Origin: Closterium sp. Naga37s-1
Lineage: Eukaryota > Streptophyta > Zygnematophyceae > Desmidiales > Closteriaceae
Direction: 5' to 3'
Assembly: GCA_947471745.1 (NCBI GenBank)
Contig: CANJKZ010000180.1
Coordinates: 268,001-332,000 of the forward strand
Length of the DNA: 64,000 nucleotides
Shown here: in pieces, positions 42,406 to 52,345 of the stretch
Position numbering within the stretch: position 1 is the stretch's first letter
Layout of the letters: every line of letters begins with the position of its first letter
Position numbers and translations under genes: made by a program
Notes under the pieces: generated by a model
The model's database searches: none
What the model saw: the letters and a program-made list of their open reading frames with translations, nothing else
Told to the model about the DNA's origin: nothing

Positions 42406-43403
42406 CTACCGGGGTGACTGGGGGGGGCTCAGTGGTGAGGAACAGCGGGGGGGAGAAGGTCTAAGAACCTCGGTGAGGGCGACACCTGTAGTAACTGACT
42501 GACTCGTCAAAGGTGACGCCCTGGGACTGAAGAACTCCCAGGTAACTGGGTCGTAGAACTGGCAGCCGGAGGTGTCGAGTGGGAAGCCAAGAAAGGCGCA
42601 GGCACGGGTGCACGGAGACAACTTGTTCGCGCCAGGGGTGCTAACGTGGGCCGAGGAACTCCAGACATGGTAGTCTGCTGCTACACCCGAAGAACCTATC
42701 CAAACGGAGACTGGCGTCACCCGTAGCCGTGCGTCACAAGGCCATAGGTTCGGTTGGTGCGCGGCGTAGCGGACTGCCTGAGGCCACAGAAACTGGGGTC
42801 CACCGGCATGGCACATGGAGGTCCGGCAACCTCCATGACCAGGCCGATGCGTCGCTCGGCTACCCTGTTCTGCTGCGGCGAGTCTGGTATCGTGTAAGAC
42901 TAGATGATCCCCTGACCGTGACAGAATGTCTCCAGGCGAGTGGAAGAAAACTCACCACCACGGTCCGAGTGCAGGCGGAGCCCACAAAGGGCATAGGCGT
43001 CACCCCTCGCTAGTAGCCACGGCTCGAGGACGGTAGGCACGTCGGCCTTCCGTTGCAAAGGTAAAACCGTGGTGTAGAGGGAGTACTCTTCCACCACAAT
43101 CAGGAAGTAGCGCTCCTGACGTGGGCCACGGACCGGGGAGGGGCCCCAAACGTCCAACTGCAGGGTCTGGAAGGGAGCCGTGGTGGGGGGGAACAACAAG
43201 GAGTGAGGGGCAGCGCGCTGCCGACCCTCGACGCAAGGAGTGCACGGCGGCGCAGGTGAGCGAGGAAGCGGGGCAAGCGACTCTGGGAGACCTGAGACCA
43301 GACGGTGACGTACCATCCTACTGAGACGTGGGAACGACGGGTGACCTAGACCGTGGTGCCAACGGAATGACGGGTGGGTGAGTGACCGACAGTCGCACGA
43401 CAC
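42406..43403 (-). pseudogene. copia-3 integrase
   Basis: Reads WHHGLGHPSFPRLSRM, CTPCVEGRQRAAPH, QLDVWGPSPVRGPRQERYF, LRLHSDRGGEFSSTRL, then after a shift SPQQNRVAERRIGLVMEVA and FLGFPLDTSGCQFYDP. The D, D and E catalytic residues are visible. Frame breaks near 42900 and 42780. Confidence 0.88.
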
Positions 43404-43408
43404 AGCAG

Positions 43409-44254
43409 CTACCTGACCTGACCTGACGTGACCTGACCTGACCCTGTGTGGTGGGATCCACTGTGTAGTGAGTACAGACCAGAGCCCGACTCCCTGTGGA
43501 AAGTGGCTAGAGGGACCCTAGTGGCACCGACTGTGCAGGAGGCAACAGGCTCGTCCAGAGGGAAAGTGGTGACAACTCCGAGGTCGTGTAGGTGACTGAC
43601 ACCCACCAAGTTCTTAGAGAACGAAGGGGTGTAGTGACCTGTAAAAAACCCAGAGGGAGCCGCCGGACACGGGAGAATGGTGGTGTTGTGGGCAACTACA
43701 GATCTCACAGAGGGGTCAGCCAAGGCGACATTGACTGGAGTGTGCAGTGGCGTGAGGTCGGTGCAGTCGCGAAAGAAACAACTGGACGCTCCAGAGTTTA
43801 GGGTGAAGGAAAGCTGTGCAGTCGGTGAGGATGTACCCGAGCCAGCGACAAAGGCTAGGACTATACTAGTGGTAGCTGCAGCTCCCACACTAAGAACCTC
43901 TGAGGCGCCTGGACTAGAAACTACACAAGCACCAAGACTGGAAACACAACTCTCAACCTCAGCTGCAGCTCCCACGTACCGTTGTGTGTGTACTGGCCGG
44001 GTCCGACAGGGCCCCGCGGTAGAGGTTGCCGCTGGTGTTGCTGCTGCTGCTGCGGTGGCCACTGTTACTGCTGCGGCCACAGGTGCTGCGGCCTCGGCTG
44101 TTGCCGCAGCCACGGCTGCTGCTGCGGCCACTGCTGTCGCGGCCACTGCTGCTGCTGCAGCCACCGGTGCTGCTGCCACCGCTGATGCTGTGGCCACTGT
44201 CGCCACATCGAAATGGCACGCTAGTACGGGGGTAGGGGCCAGTCGAGGCGGCAA
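43409..44254 (-). pseudogene. copia-3 gag/protease remnant, active-site Asp changed
   Basis: Starts after a GC-rich Ala-repeat stretch. The protease part reads LSFTLNSGASSCFFRDC, with N-S-G in place of D-S-G, so the protease cannot be catalytic. VALADPSVRSVVAHNTTILP and VGVSHLHDLGVVTTFPLDE follow, typical of this Copia lineage. Confidence 0.75.
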
Positions 44255-44269
44255 TACTAGTGGTAGGTA

Positions 44270-44690
44270 TTAACGAGTGCGGTGGGGAGTGGTCTAGTGC
44301 GGTAGGGAGTGGTCTAGTGTGGTGGGAAGCAGTCAAAAATTGGTCGGATGTGTTTGTGAGCGGTGCGTCGTGGTCTAGTGCGGTGGGGGGCGGTCTAGTG
44401 CGGTTGGGAGCAACTAGGAGCGGTCAGGTGCGGTAGGGTATGGCCGGGTGCGGTCGGATGCGGTCTTGTGCAGTGGGGATTGGTCTAGTGCGGTGGGGAG
44501 TGGTCTAGTATGGTGGGAAGCGGTATAATGCGGTGGGAAGCGGTCTAGGGCGGTGGGGAGCGGGCGGGCAGAACATAGCGAAGGCACGGGCGGGTGGATG
44601 TGGTTTAGGGCAGTCAGATGCGGTTTAGTGCGGTAGGGAGCGGTCCAGTGCGATGGGGAGCGGTCTAGGTAAGACTAGCGAAGGCACGGG
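44270..44690. repeat. Tandem array in the copia-3 leader (CGGTCTAGTGCGGTGGGGAG)
   Basis: About 18-20 degenerate units of roughly 20 bp. Confidence 0.85.
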
Positions 44691-45039
44691 CGGCTGCCGC
44701 TAGGGTCGCGCTGCTACTGGTCGCGCTGGCGTGGGGCGGCGCGCTGCAGTCGCTGCTGGTCGTGCTGGCATGCGGCGCGTGCTGCTGTTGTTGCTAGCGA
44801 CGATACGAGCGGTTGTAGCAGCGCGCGAGTATGGTGACGGACGGGCGACGGGCGCTACGGACAGGCGACGGGCAGAGGCGACGGGCGAGGGATGGGCGAG
44901 GGACGAGCTAGGGTTACGGGCGCTACAGACGGGCGACGGGGGATAGGGACGTGACGGGCACCGGGTGACGCGCGACCTAGGTCGCGATGAGAGCGCCTGA
45001 AAGGGGGGGGGGGGGGGGGGAGGGGAAGGGGAGCGGCGC

Positions 45040-45450
45040 TACTAGACGAATGAGGGCCCACGGGGGCCGCGCTACGGGACGAACGAGAGCGCCCGCGGGG
45101 GCCGCACTACGGGACAAACAGGAGCGCGCGGGGGGGCGCGCTACGGGACGAACAGGAGACCCGCGGGGGCCGCGCTACGGGACGAACGGGAGGTCCGCGG
45201 GGGCCGCGCTACAGGACGAACGGGAGGCCCGTGGGGGCCGCGCTACGGGACGAACGGGAGGTCCGCGGGGGCCGCGCTATAGGACGAACGGGAGGTCCAT
45301 GGGGGGGCCGCGCTACGAGACGAACGAGGGGTCCACAGGGGGGGCGTACGACTGGACGAACGTAAGGGCCGCGCTACGGGACGTACGAGGGGCTGCGAGG
45401 GGTGGCACTACAGGACAAACGAAGGGCCCGCGGGGGCTGCGCTAAAGGAC
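45040..45450. repeat. GC-rich 34-bp tandem array in the copia-3 leader
   Basis: About 12 units built on GGGGGCCGCGCTACGGGACG + AACGGGAGGTCCGC. It lies near the primer site, like the array in the TRIM-like element. Confidence 0.88.
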
Positions 45451-45574
45451 AAACGAGGGGCCCGTGTCGGGCTACGGGGCACGTCGGGGCGGCGGGCTAT
45501 GGTGCCTACGGGCTACGAGCGACTAGCGGGGCGCGAGGTGGTGGGCCCATAGGAACAAAACTCGCTCTACACCA

Positions 45575-45723
45575 TGTCAAGATAGGAACATTGGAATGAA
45601 TGACTAGAACGAAGCAGTACAAGGAAACAAATAGCAAACCCTAAAGGGGGTTGTACCCTCTACTGCATAACTCACTGTAACACCTAGACTAGACTAACAA
45701 ACTATTACAAGTATAGTTTGACA
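45575..45723 (-). repeat. copia-3 LTR (right, 5' LTR)
   Basis: 149 bp, followed by GGGTG. Confidence 0.93.
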
Positions 45724-45811
45724 GGGTGCACGCCGACGACGATTTTTCTCCACGTAGTTCTGTCGTGCGGGTTGGGTGCCTAAGCGTGAGCACGGCATGG
45801 GAGTCTTGATG

Positions 45812-46452
45812 GGAATTGGGTGTTGGCCCCGCCCTCGCTTGGGCGAAGTCAACTTTGTGGTTGGGTGCGCGGGAGGTGTGGCCGACCGCCCTGCAGAGGT
45901 CGACGCGTGCAGGTCGACGGAGTTGGTCGACCTACGGCCGTCGACGGGACTCGGCGGCCTAGTTCGACGGGGAGGTAGACGAAGGTGGTCGTCGACCTAT
46001 GCACGGGACTTTCTAGGGGCCGTCGAAGATGGGAGTTCGACGGCAGCAGCAGACCGAGTTGGTCGACGGAGGGGTCCGACGACCAGAGTGCTGGTTGATA
46101 AACCCGGTCGACTGACTAACCTCCTCGACGAGGTTTTGCATAGATACGCGAGGCTCGTCGAGGCTGCGATGGCAAAGGCGACCTTGGGCTGGTATCCCGA
46201 GGTTGACATGGCTCTTCAGGCGCAACTGTCTGCGTGACGTTCTCAACCGCCTACCTGTACCTGCAAAGTGGGTGCACACATGTGCGCTATAGTCACCCGC
46301 AGTTGGAACGCTAGGAAGTCGCCTTGCTGCAGCGTTGGCAAGCCGCCCTAGTGCAGCGCTAGCATGTCGTCGACTTGTAGTGCTGGCAAGCCGCCTTCGG
46401 GCAGCGTTGGCACGCCACTGACTTGCTGCGCTGGCAAGCCGCCGCAGTGCTG
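45812..46452 (+). repeat. copia-2 3' LTR, truncated
   Basis: Matches 26944 onward from GGAATTGGGTGTTGGCCCCG and shares the CAGCGTTGGCAAGCCGCC repeats. It is cut at 46452 by the solo LTR. Confidence 0.7.
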
Positions 46453-46594
46453 TGTATTAAAGTAGTAACGTGAGAATGAATTGACTAAGGAAAGTGAGAA
46501 CCAAGCAAAATATAGCAAGCGTAACCCTAACCCTAGGAAAACATAAAGTACACCTAGACTAACACAAATGAGCTATAACAAATATAGCTTGACA
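46453..46594. repeat. Solo LTR related to copia-3
   Basis: TGTATTAAAGTAG…TAGCTTGACA, 142 bp. It shares ACACCTAGACTA, AACAAATATAG and CTTGACA blocks and the overall plan with the copia-3 LTRs. Confidence 0.7.
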
Positions 46595-46600
46595 CCTCTA

Positions 46601-47490
46601 CCGTCACACAGTACCTCGGTCTCAACATCCGAGAAGAGGAAGACGTGATCCACCTCAGTGCCGCGAAATACGCAGACACCATCGCCAAGCGCTTCGCACT
46701 CACACCAACCGCCATCTCCACACCGTACCGCTACACGACAGGAAGCAGCAAGGGAAGCTCCGCTCTACTTAAACCCGCCGGCATACGCGACTACCAGAGG
46801 AAACTGGGATGCCTCCTCTTCGCAGCTGTCACCTGCCGCCCGGATCTATCGTATTCCGCGAGCCAACTCGCCACCTACCTCAAAAGACCTGAAGCAGAAC
46901 ACATGGCGGAGCTCGACCGCGCTCTTCACTACCTCGTTAGCACTCCGACGATCGGCCTAACCTAATACAAGAATGCAACTACACCGCCTAAGTTAATCGG
47001 TTACGTCGACGCCGATCACGCTGGCGACTCCGACAACAGGCGCTCCCGCACCGGTTACATCTACCGCCTCGAACCTATCGGACCTATCTCATGGCAGTCG
47101 AGCAAGCAGGAATTAATCGCCCTCTCGTCAGCTGAAGCAGAATATATCGCACTTTGTTCAGCCACCAAGGAAGGACTTTACCTTCGCGAACTGCTGGAAG
47201 AAGCGAAGCTGGCTCAGTTACCCAGCTTCACTCTGTTCTGCGACAACCAGTCGGCAATTCGCATCGCCAACAAGAACGGCTTCGCGAACAGGACGAAACA
47301 CATCGCCCTACGATATTTCTTCGTGAAGGACGAGATCGAGAAAGGAAGGCTCGAGCTGTCATACTGCCCCACGTCCGAGATGGCAGCCGACTACTTGACC
47401 AAGAAACTCGGAAAGCAGAAGTTCGACTACTGCATGCTGCTGACTGGACAGAGCCACGTCACCAGCAGCGACACTCCAGAAGCGAAGGGG
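46601..47490 (+). pseudogene. copia-4: 5'-truncated Copia RNase H
   Basis: Reads TVTQYLGLNIREEEDVIHLS, LLFAAVTCRPDLSYSASQLA, a UAA at 46963, then GYVDADHAGDSDNRRSRTGY, LSSAEAEYIALCSATKEG, FCDNQSAIRIANKNGFANRT and PTSEMAADYLTKKL. It belongs to a Copia lineage different from copia-1/2 (D-A-D-H-A-G-D and K-x-L-T-K-x-L blocks). The whole 5' part is missing at the solo LTR border. Confidence 0.9.
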
Positions 47491-47830
47491 AGTGTTGGAA
47501 ACAATCGATCTTAAGCGCCTCTGTCGTGTCGAAACACTAAGGCACAAACGAAGCGAAGCATATCGAAGCACCGGCGAGTCAACCCTCGGAGGTTGAAAAC
47601 AACTGTTGGAGGTTACGCGAAAGCCAAAGGTCAGCGACCTTTGACCTGACAGAGTACAGCGCGACAGCAAGGACACACAACTGACTCGCTACAGAGCAGT
47701 TGCCCGAGTCGTCACTGTATCGAACCGCAACAGCAACAGTAAAACAGTTATAACTGTAACCTTTCGTATTCCTTGTACTCTTATATAATCTTGTATCTCT
47801 TTGCTTTAATCAATCTACTTTGCCCTCACA
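47491..47830 (+). repeat. copia-4 putative 3' LTR
   Basis: Starts TGTTGGAAAC right after the coding end and has TATATAAT at about 47783. It ends CCCTCACA. The right limit is a guess from the TG…CA rule. Confidence 0.5.
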
Positions 47831-48815
47831 TACTAGCTCAAGGTGGTTCACAACTCTTCATTTAACGCTTCCGCTATTACATCAGTCCTACCCAGAGTTC
47901 ACCCCTGCAAAGATCCTAAGGGCTATTTTCTCAGCCCAACAGTTCATACAGGCCCTCGGTTGCTGTAGGTTTGTCTCTTGTTTGTTGCTCTGCTTGTCAT
48001 GCCTTATACATATATGCATATACCTATATATACACATATATATCTGTGAACTCTTCAACTGCCCTTATGGCCCCCTGCTTGCTCTCTGACTGTGTGATGA
48101 CTTCGTGATCCAGCCTGAGCTCTGTGTTGTTACTTCTCTTGACCGTTCTTGTGACCAATTGTCTCTCTTGCTCATTTTGATGCCCCTCAAAATGAGGTAG
48201 TAAATTATAAACATATTTACCAGGCTGTAGTGAGGTACACGTTAGGGGGTACTAAATATCTCTCGACTCTCACACTTGTAGCCCCCCATTTCTAGTGCAT
48301 CACATTCCGCTAAGTATACTTCTAAGAAAGAACAACGAGTGGATTGCATGGTGATGTGCCCATGTCCCTGGAGACTCGTGTTCGCGCATTATTACACAAT
48401 TAAAAAAATGGACTACACATCCTAATGATAATTGCATTCAAATACAACTTTAGAAACTGTATCATTATCATAAGACCCAGTCACCCTGGTCTTATGGAAT
48501 TAGTACCATATGATAAGACTCCCCACAACATTTTCTTGTAGTTTTCATAAGACCCTACGGTCTAATATCCGGGTGATGACGGTAAGCACAATGCCGCGAG
48601 CGCAAAAAAGTGCCAAGCCAGTTCATTGATCCTTTATGTCTTGGCAAAGAAACCCTTGAAGGGGAATACTTCGCAAAATGGAGTAGGGCGATCAATCTAC
48701 GTACGTCCTCTTCTACATCACCGCATGGAGGCAAAATGTGGCAGCTGTGAAAAAAGGATGATCATGGTCTGATAGAGCTTGATTTGAAAAGAAGAGCCCT
48801 CATGGATACATGCTA
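47831..48815. other. AT-rich region without genes
   Basis: Several small inverted repeats around ATAAGACC/GGTCTTAT (48470-48560). It should include the 3' flank of gene B. No coding signal. Confidence 0.6.
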
Positions 48816-49034
48816 CTATAAGACAACCGCAGGCAAACAGAGCAACATGCCAATCCACAACCTACTCACTGCACAATCATAACCGTTATTAAGGTTCCTA
48901 AACATTTCAATGCTGCGGCTGTATCTCTTAGCGATCAGCATGCCGCACGTGTCGCCACGCCTCACACTGTACGTTCTCTTGGTTGAACAGGACAGGCCCG
49001 AGACAGGACGAGCGTCAACACCGGCCACACAGAC
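48816..49034 (-). CDS. Gene B last exon: LysM domain and stop
   Basis: Follows acceptor ATTGGCAG. VCVAGVDARPVSGLSC is the loop between LysM repeats. TYSVRRGDTCGMLIAKRYS and MFRNLNNGYDCAVSRLWIG then LLCLP form a complete LysM (Y-x-V-x-x-G-D-T-C … L-N … C … L … C-L-P). LysM binds N-acetylglucosamine-containing glycans. It ends AVVL-UAG. Confidence 0.75.
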   Translation of the reverse strand, partial: VCVAGVDARPVSGLSCSTKRTYSVRRGDTCGMLIAKRYSRSIEMFRNLNNGYDCAVSRLWIGMLLCLPAVVL

Positions 49035-49509
49035 CTGCCAATTGTCACGAAACAGGGTCCGTGAAAACAGGGTCTGCGTGAGACAACCGAGGAAACATCG
49101 AAGCTTAAAAGCTCACTCCCGACAAAAGCTCACACTGCTGCCAGCAACAGCCTACTGACCTTCCTTGTTCCCCACCACTCACACCCCTCGGCTCCCTAGC
49201 TCTACCACTTACCCTGGCCTCTTGAACCATTGCAAGTAAATTCCGGACATCCCCCACACTCGCATCATCACCCTGACCTTGAGGTTTCCATGAAGCTCGT
49301 AAATCCTTTACACTCGTAGTCCTTTACACTCTTAAATCCCTTACCCTCGTACAACCACCCACACATCTCTGCACACACACCGCCTCACACCTCCCTTGCA
49401 GACAATCACGCCCGCAACATTCAGAATGCACTGCAGCAGGGAATCTTCCTGGAAGCCTCGGATACAGCTGGTCCCATACACCTGGCTCCATACACCTGGT
49501 AACAGCTTT

Positions 49510-49570
49510 CCCACCCACCTGAGTCACAGTGTTGCCCTGCAGGGGGCTGTCTGGCAGCAGGGAGTCACAC
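49510..49570 (-). pseudogene. Partial copy of the exon end and donor of 49634-49816
   Basis: Repeats the last about 45 coding bases (…DSPLQGNTVTQ) and the GTGGGTGGG donor of the upstream exon. The palindrome at 49577-49596 separates the two copies. Confidence 0.7.
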
Positions 49571-49576
49571 AGAAGT

Positions 49577-49596
49577 GATTTTTTAGGCCTCAAATC
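49577..49596. repeat. Junction palindrome, AGGCCT core
   Basis: GATTTTTTAGGCCTCAAATC, imperfect in one arm. It lies between direct repeats 49510-49570 and 49626-49685. Confidence 0.6.
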
Positions 49597-49633
49597 TCAC
49601 TCCCACCCACCCGGGCCCAGCTTTCCCACCCAC

Positions 49634-49816
49634 CTGAGTCACAGTGTTGCCCTGCAGGGGGCTGTCGGGCAGCAGCGAGTCGCACGGAAAGGCGGGGCTC
49701 AGCTGGAAGAAGCGTGCGGGAGAGGCGAGGCTGAAGGCCTGCCACAGCCCCTGGCAGGTCTGCGGGCTCTCAACCTCGCTTATGAGCGCGTCCTCTACGG
49801 TGAATGGGGCAGTTTG
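49634..49816 (-). CDS. Gene B LysM-like exon
   Basis: Acceptor CAGCTTGCAG, donor CAG|GTGGGT. SPQTCQGLWQAFSLASPARF then FQLSPAFPCDSLLP follows the LysM plan (C-x-x-I/L-x-x-x-F-x-L-x-x-x-x-F-x-x-L-N-P-x-x-x-C), with SP in place of NP. It ends PLQGNTVTQ. Confidence 0.55.
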
Positions 49817-50848
49817 CTGCAAGCTGATGGAGGGTGCGGCTGGCGAGATGTGTGCGTAGTGCTTGCACTTTATGTTTGTCTTTCCCGCGTCGTACCACTC
49901 TTGGTCAAACGCCACGCAGAGAAGCTGTGGGGAGGGGAGGAAGAAAGGGAAAGCAGCAGTAAAGGGGAAGGAGCAGCAGTTAAGGGGAAGAGCGGCAATA
50001 AAGGGGGAGGAGCAGCAACAGAAAGGGAGAGAAGCGAGGCAGGGAGAAGAGCAGCAACAAAGGGGGAGAGAAGCGAGGCAGGGGAGAGAGCAGTGATGAC
50101 GGGTAGAAAGGTGGATGTGGATTCCACTCTCATCGTGCATCCACGCCGGAGGTGCCAACGAGATTGTATTAGTCCCAACAGGGGTGGGGTATATATTGGG
50201 GTACATTGGGGTATATTGAGGTACATTGGGGTAACTGGGGTACATTGGGGCATATTGGGGTATACTGGGGTATATTGGGGTATATTGGGGTACATTGGGG
50301 TACATTGGGGTATATTCGGCTACACTGGGGTACATTGGGGTATATTGGGGTTGTGAGCCTCGCGGAGTTTTTTTCCGGATATAAACAGCCAACCGCATGA
50401 CTTGGGCTATATTTTCAATCCGAGTTCAAAGAGCTGCGGGGAATCACATTCGCGTTATTGTTTTTCTTTGCACCAGCTGCCCCCAAAAAAAGAACCGGCC
50501 AGGCGTTTGCGTTATTTCAATCCGCTGACCTCACCTGCCCGTGCCTTGGCCCATCGGAGCAGCTGAGCGCCCTTAGACGCGCCTCAAGAGTCGCCTTTTG
50601 AGGTGCCTCTGAACTCCCTTTAACCCGCGGATCTCACCTGCCCGTGCCGTGGCCCATCGGAGCAGCTGAGCGCCTTTAGAAGCGCCTCAAGTGTCACCTT
50701 TGAGGCGCCTCTGAACTCCCCTTAATTCAACCCGCTGATCTCACCTGCCCGTGCCTCGGCCCATCGGAGCAGCTGAGCGCAGGGTTGAGCAGCTCTATCT
50801 GCTTCTGAGTCGACTCAAAATTCACTATCTACTCAAAAGTGACCTCAC
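49817..50848. other. Gene B intron with repeats
   Basis: Contains a purine-rich array (AAAGGGAGAGAAGCGAGGCA units, 49960-50095) and about 16 copies of a 10-bp unit GGGGTA(T/C)ATT (50190-50355). Three repeats of CACCTGCCCGTGCC…GCAGCTGAGCGC lie at 50532, 50636 and 50735, with palindromes near 50595, 50699 and 50803. Confidence 0.8.
50595..50820. repeat. Cluster of junction palindromes between exon-end copies
   Basis: CTTTTGAGGTGCCTCTGAA (50594), CTTTGAGGCGCCTCTGAA (50698) and TTCTGAGTCGACTCAAAA (50803-50820) alternate with copies of the LysM exon end (SCSDGPRHGQ plus GTGAG donor). Confidence 0.75.
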
Positions 50849-50944
50849 CTGCCCGTGCCGTGGCCCATCGGAGCAGCTGAGCGCGGGGTTGAGCGGCTCT
50901 ATCTGCGTGGCGAAGAGCGCGTTGATTGAGTCACAGGTGTCGCC
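50849..50944 (-). CDS. Gene B LysM exon
   Basis: Acceptor CTGCAG, donor GGGCAG|GTGAGG, 96 bases. Reads GDTCDSINALFATQIEPLNP then ALSCSDGPRHGQ, a LysM core starting at G-D-T-C. A partial copy (CDSINALFSTQIEPLNPAL) lies upstream at 51060-51125. Confidence 0.65.
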
Positions 50945-51040
50945 CTGCAGGCACACATGTCAGATACAGGGGGTAGTGGAAGTGAGAGCGAGGTTACTGG
51001 GAGATTCTGGTTGCGCGACGCTATGTGAGCGGAGAAGAGC

Positions 51041-51055
51041 TTTTGAGGCGCCTCA
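51041..51055. repeat. Junction palindrome, GCGC core
   Basis: TTTTGAGGCGCCTCA, between the LysM exon at 50849 and its partial copy at 51060. Confidence 0.75.
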
Positions 51056-51340
51056 GAATGAGCGCCGGGTTGAGCGGCTCTATTTGCGTGGAGAAGAGTG
51101 CGTTGATTGAGTCACATGTGGTAGCCAGGCATGCAATGGGCATGAGAAAACGAGTTGAGTAAAATCTCGACTCGCTTTTGTTACTCGACAGAGGCAAGTC
51201 GATTATTCAGAAATGCCACTTACGTAAAAAAAAAACCACTTACATAATTAACAGTGTACATTGCTGTACACTTGGAGAAAGCGCGGCTGGTGACATTGAC
51301 CAAGGTGCCGGCAGGAATGGGAGCTCGACATTGGAAGCCC

Positions 51341-51377
51341 TGGTATCAGAGCATGGTATCAGGCATGGTATCAGAGC
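51341..51377 (+). other. Repeated initiator-Met primer-site motif
   Basis: TGGTATCAGAGC occurs twice with a shortened copy between. Preceded by LTR-end-like sequence; probably the 5' end of a dead retroelement. Confidence 0.45.
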
Positions 51378-52168
51378 ATGGGCAGTCGAGCAAGAGAGAG
51401 GGAGAAAGTCAGCGAAGGCAGAATGGGAGGGGTTCGACTCATGAAGCCATCTGAGTGGATCGGGAAAAGGAACAAGGAGAGATTGAGATAATCCAGCATA
51501 CAACGAGGTGGTAAGAACAAGGGGACAGTGACGGGGAACGTGAGCAGGAAGGGCAATTTAGGGCAGGGAATCGACTTATACTGTGCCATAGTGCGATATG
51601 GAGTGGTAAAACTTGACATAGGACATGAGAACGAGCCGAGTTGACCCAGGCTTGTCTCAAACCGGTTGTGGCTCAACTGACTGTTTGTCGAGCAAAGTTG
51701 AGCCAACTTTGCCAAGCAGAGTAACAGGGGAGGCAACCCTCCTAGGTGCCCGGCTCCAGAATCAGAATATTGGTCCGCCAAGGGAGCAATCCGAATATTG
51801 GTTGGAGCCGAGATGCTCCCTTGGGCCTAGCCTAGAAGCCTCGAGTCCGGCTTGCCAGCTCGGTGATAAAATTTGGGTTCTGAGACGTTTCAAAACCCAA
51901 CCTGTATCACGTAACTCTCCAGGTGCCCAGCTCGAGACTCAGAATATCGGGAGGAGCCGAGATGCTCCCTTGGACCAAGCTTAGTTGCCTCAAGTCCACC
52001 TTGCCAGCTGGCGACCTATCCAAGGCTTGCTCGCCAGAGGTGACTTCTTAGTCAACTAAAGATTAATCTCACTCTAAAGTCGCCGCGACCTATCCAAGGC
52101 TTGCTTTCCAGAGTTCAGCCAACCGAATCCGCACTGGAAGGCATTTAGCCCAGCAGATCCTTCCTCAC

Positions 52169-52281
52169 CTTGTTTTCGCTGAAAAACTGGGTCTGTGTCA
52201 ATCCGAAAGTGTTGAGAATGAGGGGGCATGTGAGACCAAACTGGGACAGGAAGGTTGGCATCCGCATTCCATCAGCTTGGA
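52169..52281 (-). CDS. Gene B exon, LysM-like
   Basis: Acceptor TGTCTACAG, donor AAG|GTGAGG. Reads ADGMRMPTFLSQFGLTCPLI then LNTFGLTQTQFFSENK. The second half fits the LysM helix-loop (F-G-L-T-x-x-x-F-x-x-x-N). The first half recurs in the partial copy at 52346-52455. Confidence 0.45.
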
Positions 52282-52325
52282 CTGTAGACATGGTGGGGGA
52301 AGAGGGGGGGGAGGAAGAACATTAA

Positions 52326-52345
52326 CTTTTGAGTCGACTCAAAAG
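52326..52345. repeat. Junction palindrome, 20 bp perfect
   Basis: CTTTTGAGTCGACTCAAAAG, exactly between two copies of a 100-bp segment holding acceptor TGTCTACAG plus exon start. Confidence 0.92.

Larger units (their letters stand above)
40499..45723 (-). mobile_element. copia-3: minus-strand Copia derivative lacking the RT core
   Basis: Two 149-bp LTRs (TGTCAAGATAGG…TAGTTTGACA), about 93-95% alike, with target duplication GGGTG (40494-40498 and 45724-45728). Read on the minus strand: primer site TGGTGTAGAGCGAG, leader with two tandem arrays, gag/protease remnant, integrase, RNase H, polypurine tract ACTATGGGGGTG, 3' LTR. The polymerase part of RT between integrase and RNase H is missing. 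It is inserted in copia-2 just after its pol. Confidence 0.9.
26944..46452 (+). mobile_element. copia-2: old Copia element broken by three nested insertions
   Basis: A 5' LTR (about 26944-27886) ends at a primer-binding site identical to that of copia-1. Gag, protease, integrase and RT-RNase H pieces follow in order. The 3' LTR lies at about 45812-46452. Removing the TRIM-like element (29421-30897), the Gypsy element (31340-37158) and copia-3 (40499-45723) leaves about 7 kb, close to the length of copia-1. LTRs and coding parts are highly diverged, with stops and frameshifts throughout. LTR limits are approximate. Confidence 0.85.
50945..52168. other. Gene B intron with duplications and a retroelement scrap
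   Basis: Holds a palindrome (51041-51055) between two LysM exon copies and a tandem run of TGGTATCAGAGC motifs at 51341-51377 (see separate entry). A duplicated 150-bp block (51720-51870 and 51920-52010) has GGTTCTGAGACGTTTCAAAA between the copies. Repeats of GACCTATCCAAGGCTTGCT surround a CTTAGTCAACTAAAG palindrome near 52030. Confidence 0.7.

Noticed and set aside
44026-44235. Leu/Ala-rich frame over 43980-44240 as a membrane protein
   Set aside because: It is a GCTGCTGCG-type repeat in the copia-3 gag region; hydrophobicity is a by-product of the repeat.
50190-50355. G-rich 10-bp repeats as a telomere or quadruplex locus
   Set aside because: The unit GGGGTA(T/C)ATT is short and internal, with no terminal structure; it may form quadruplexes, but nothing marks it as functional.
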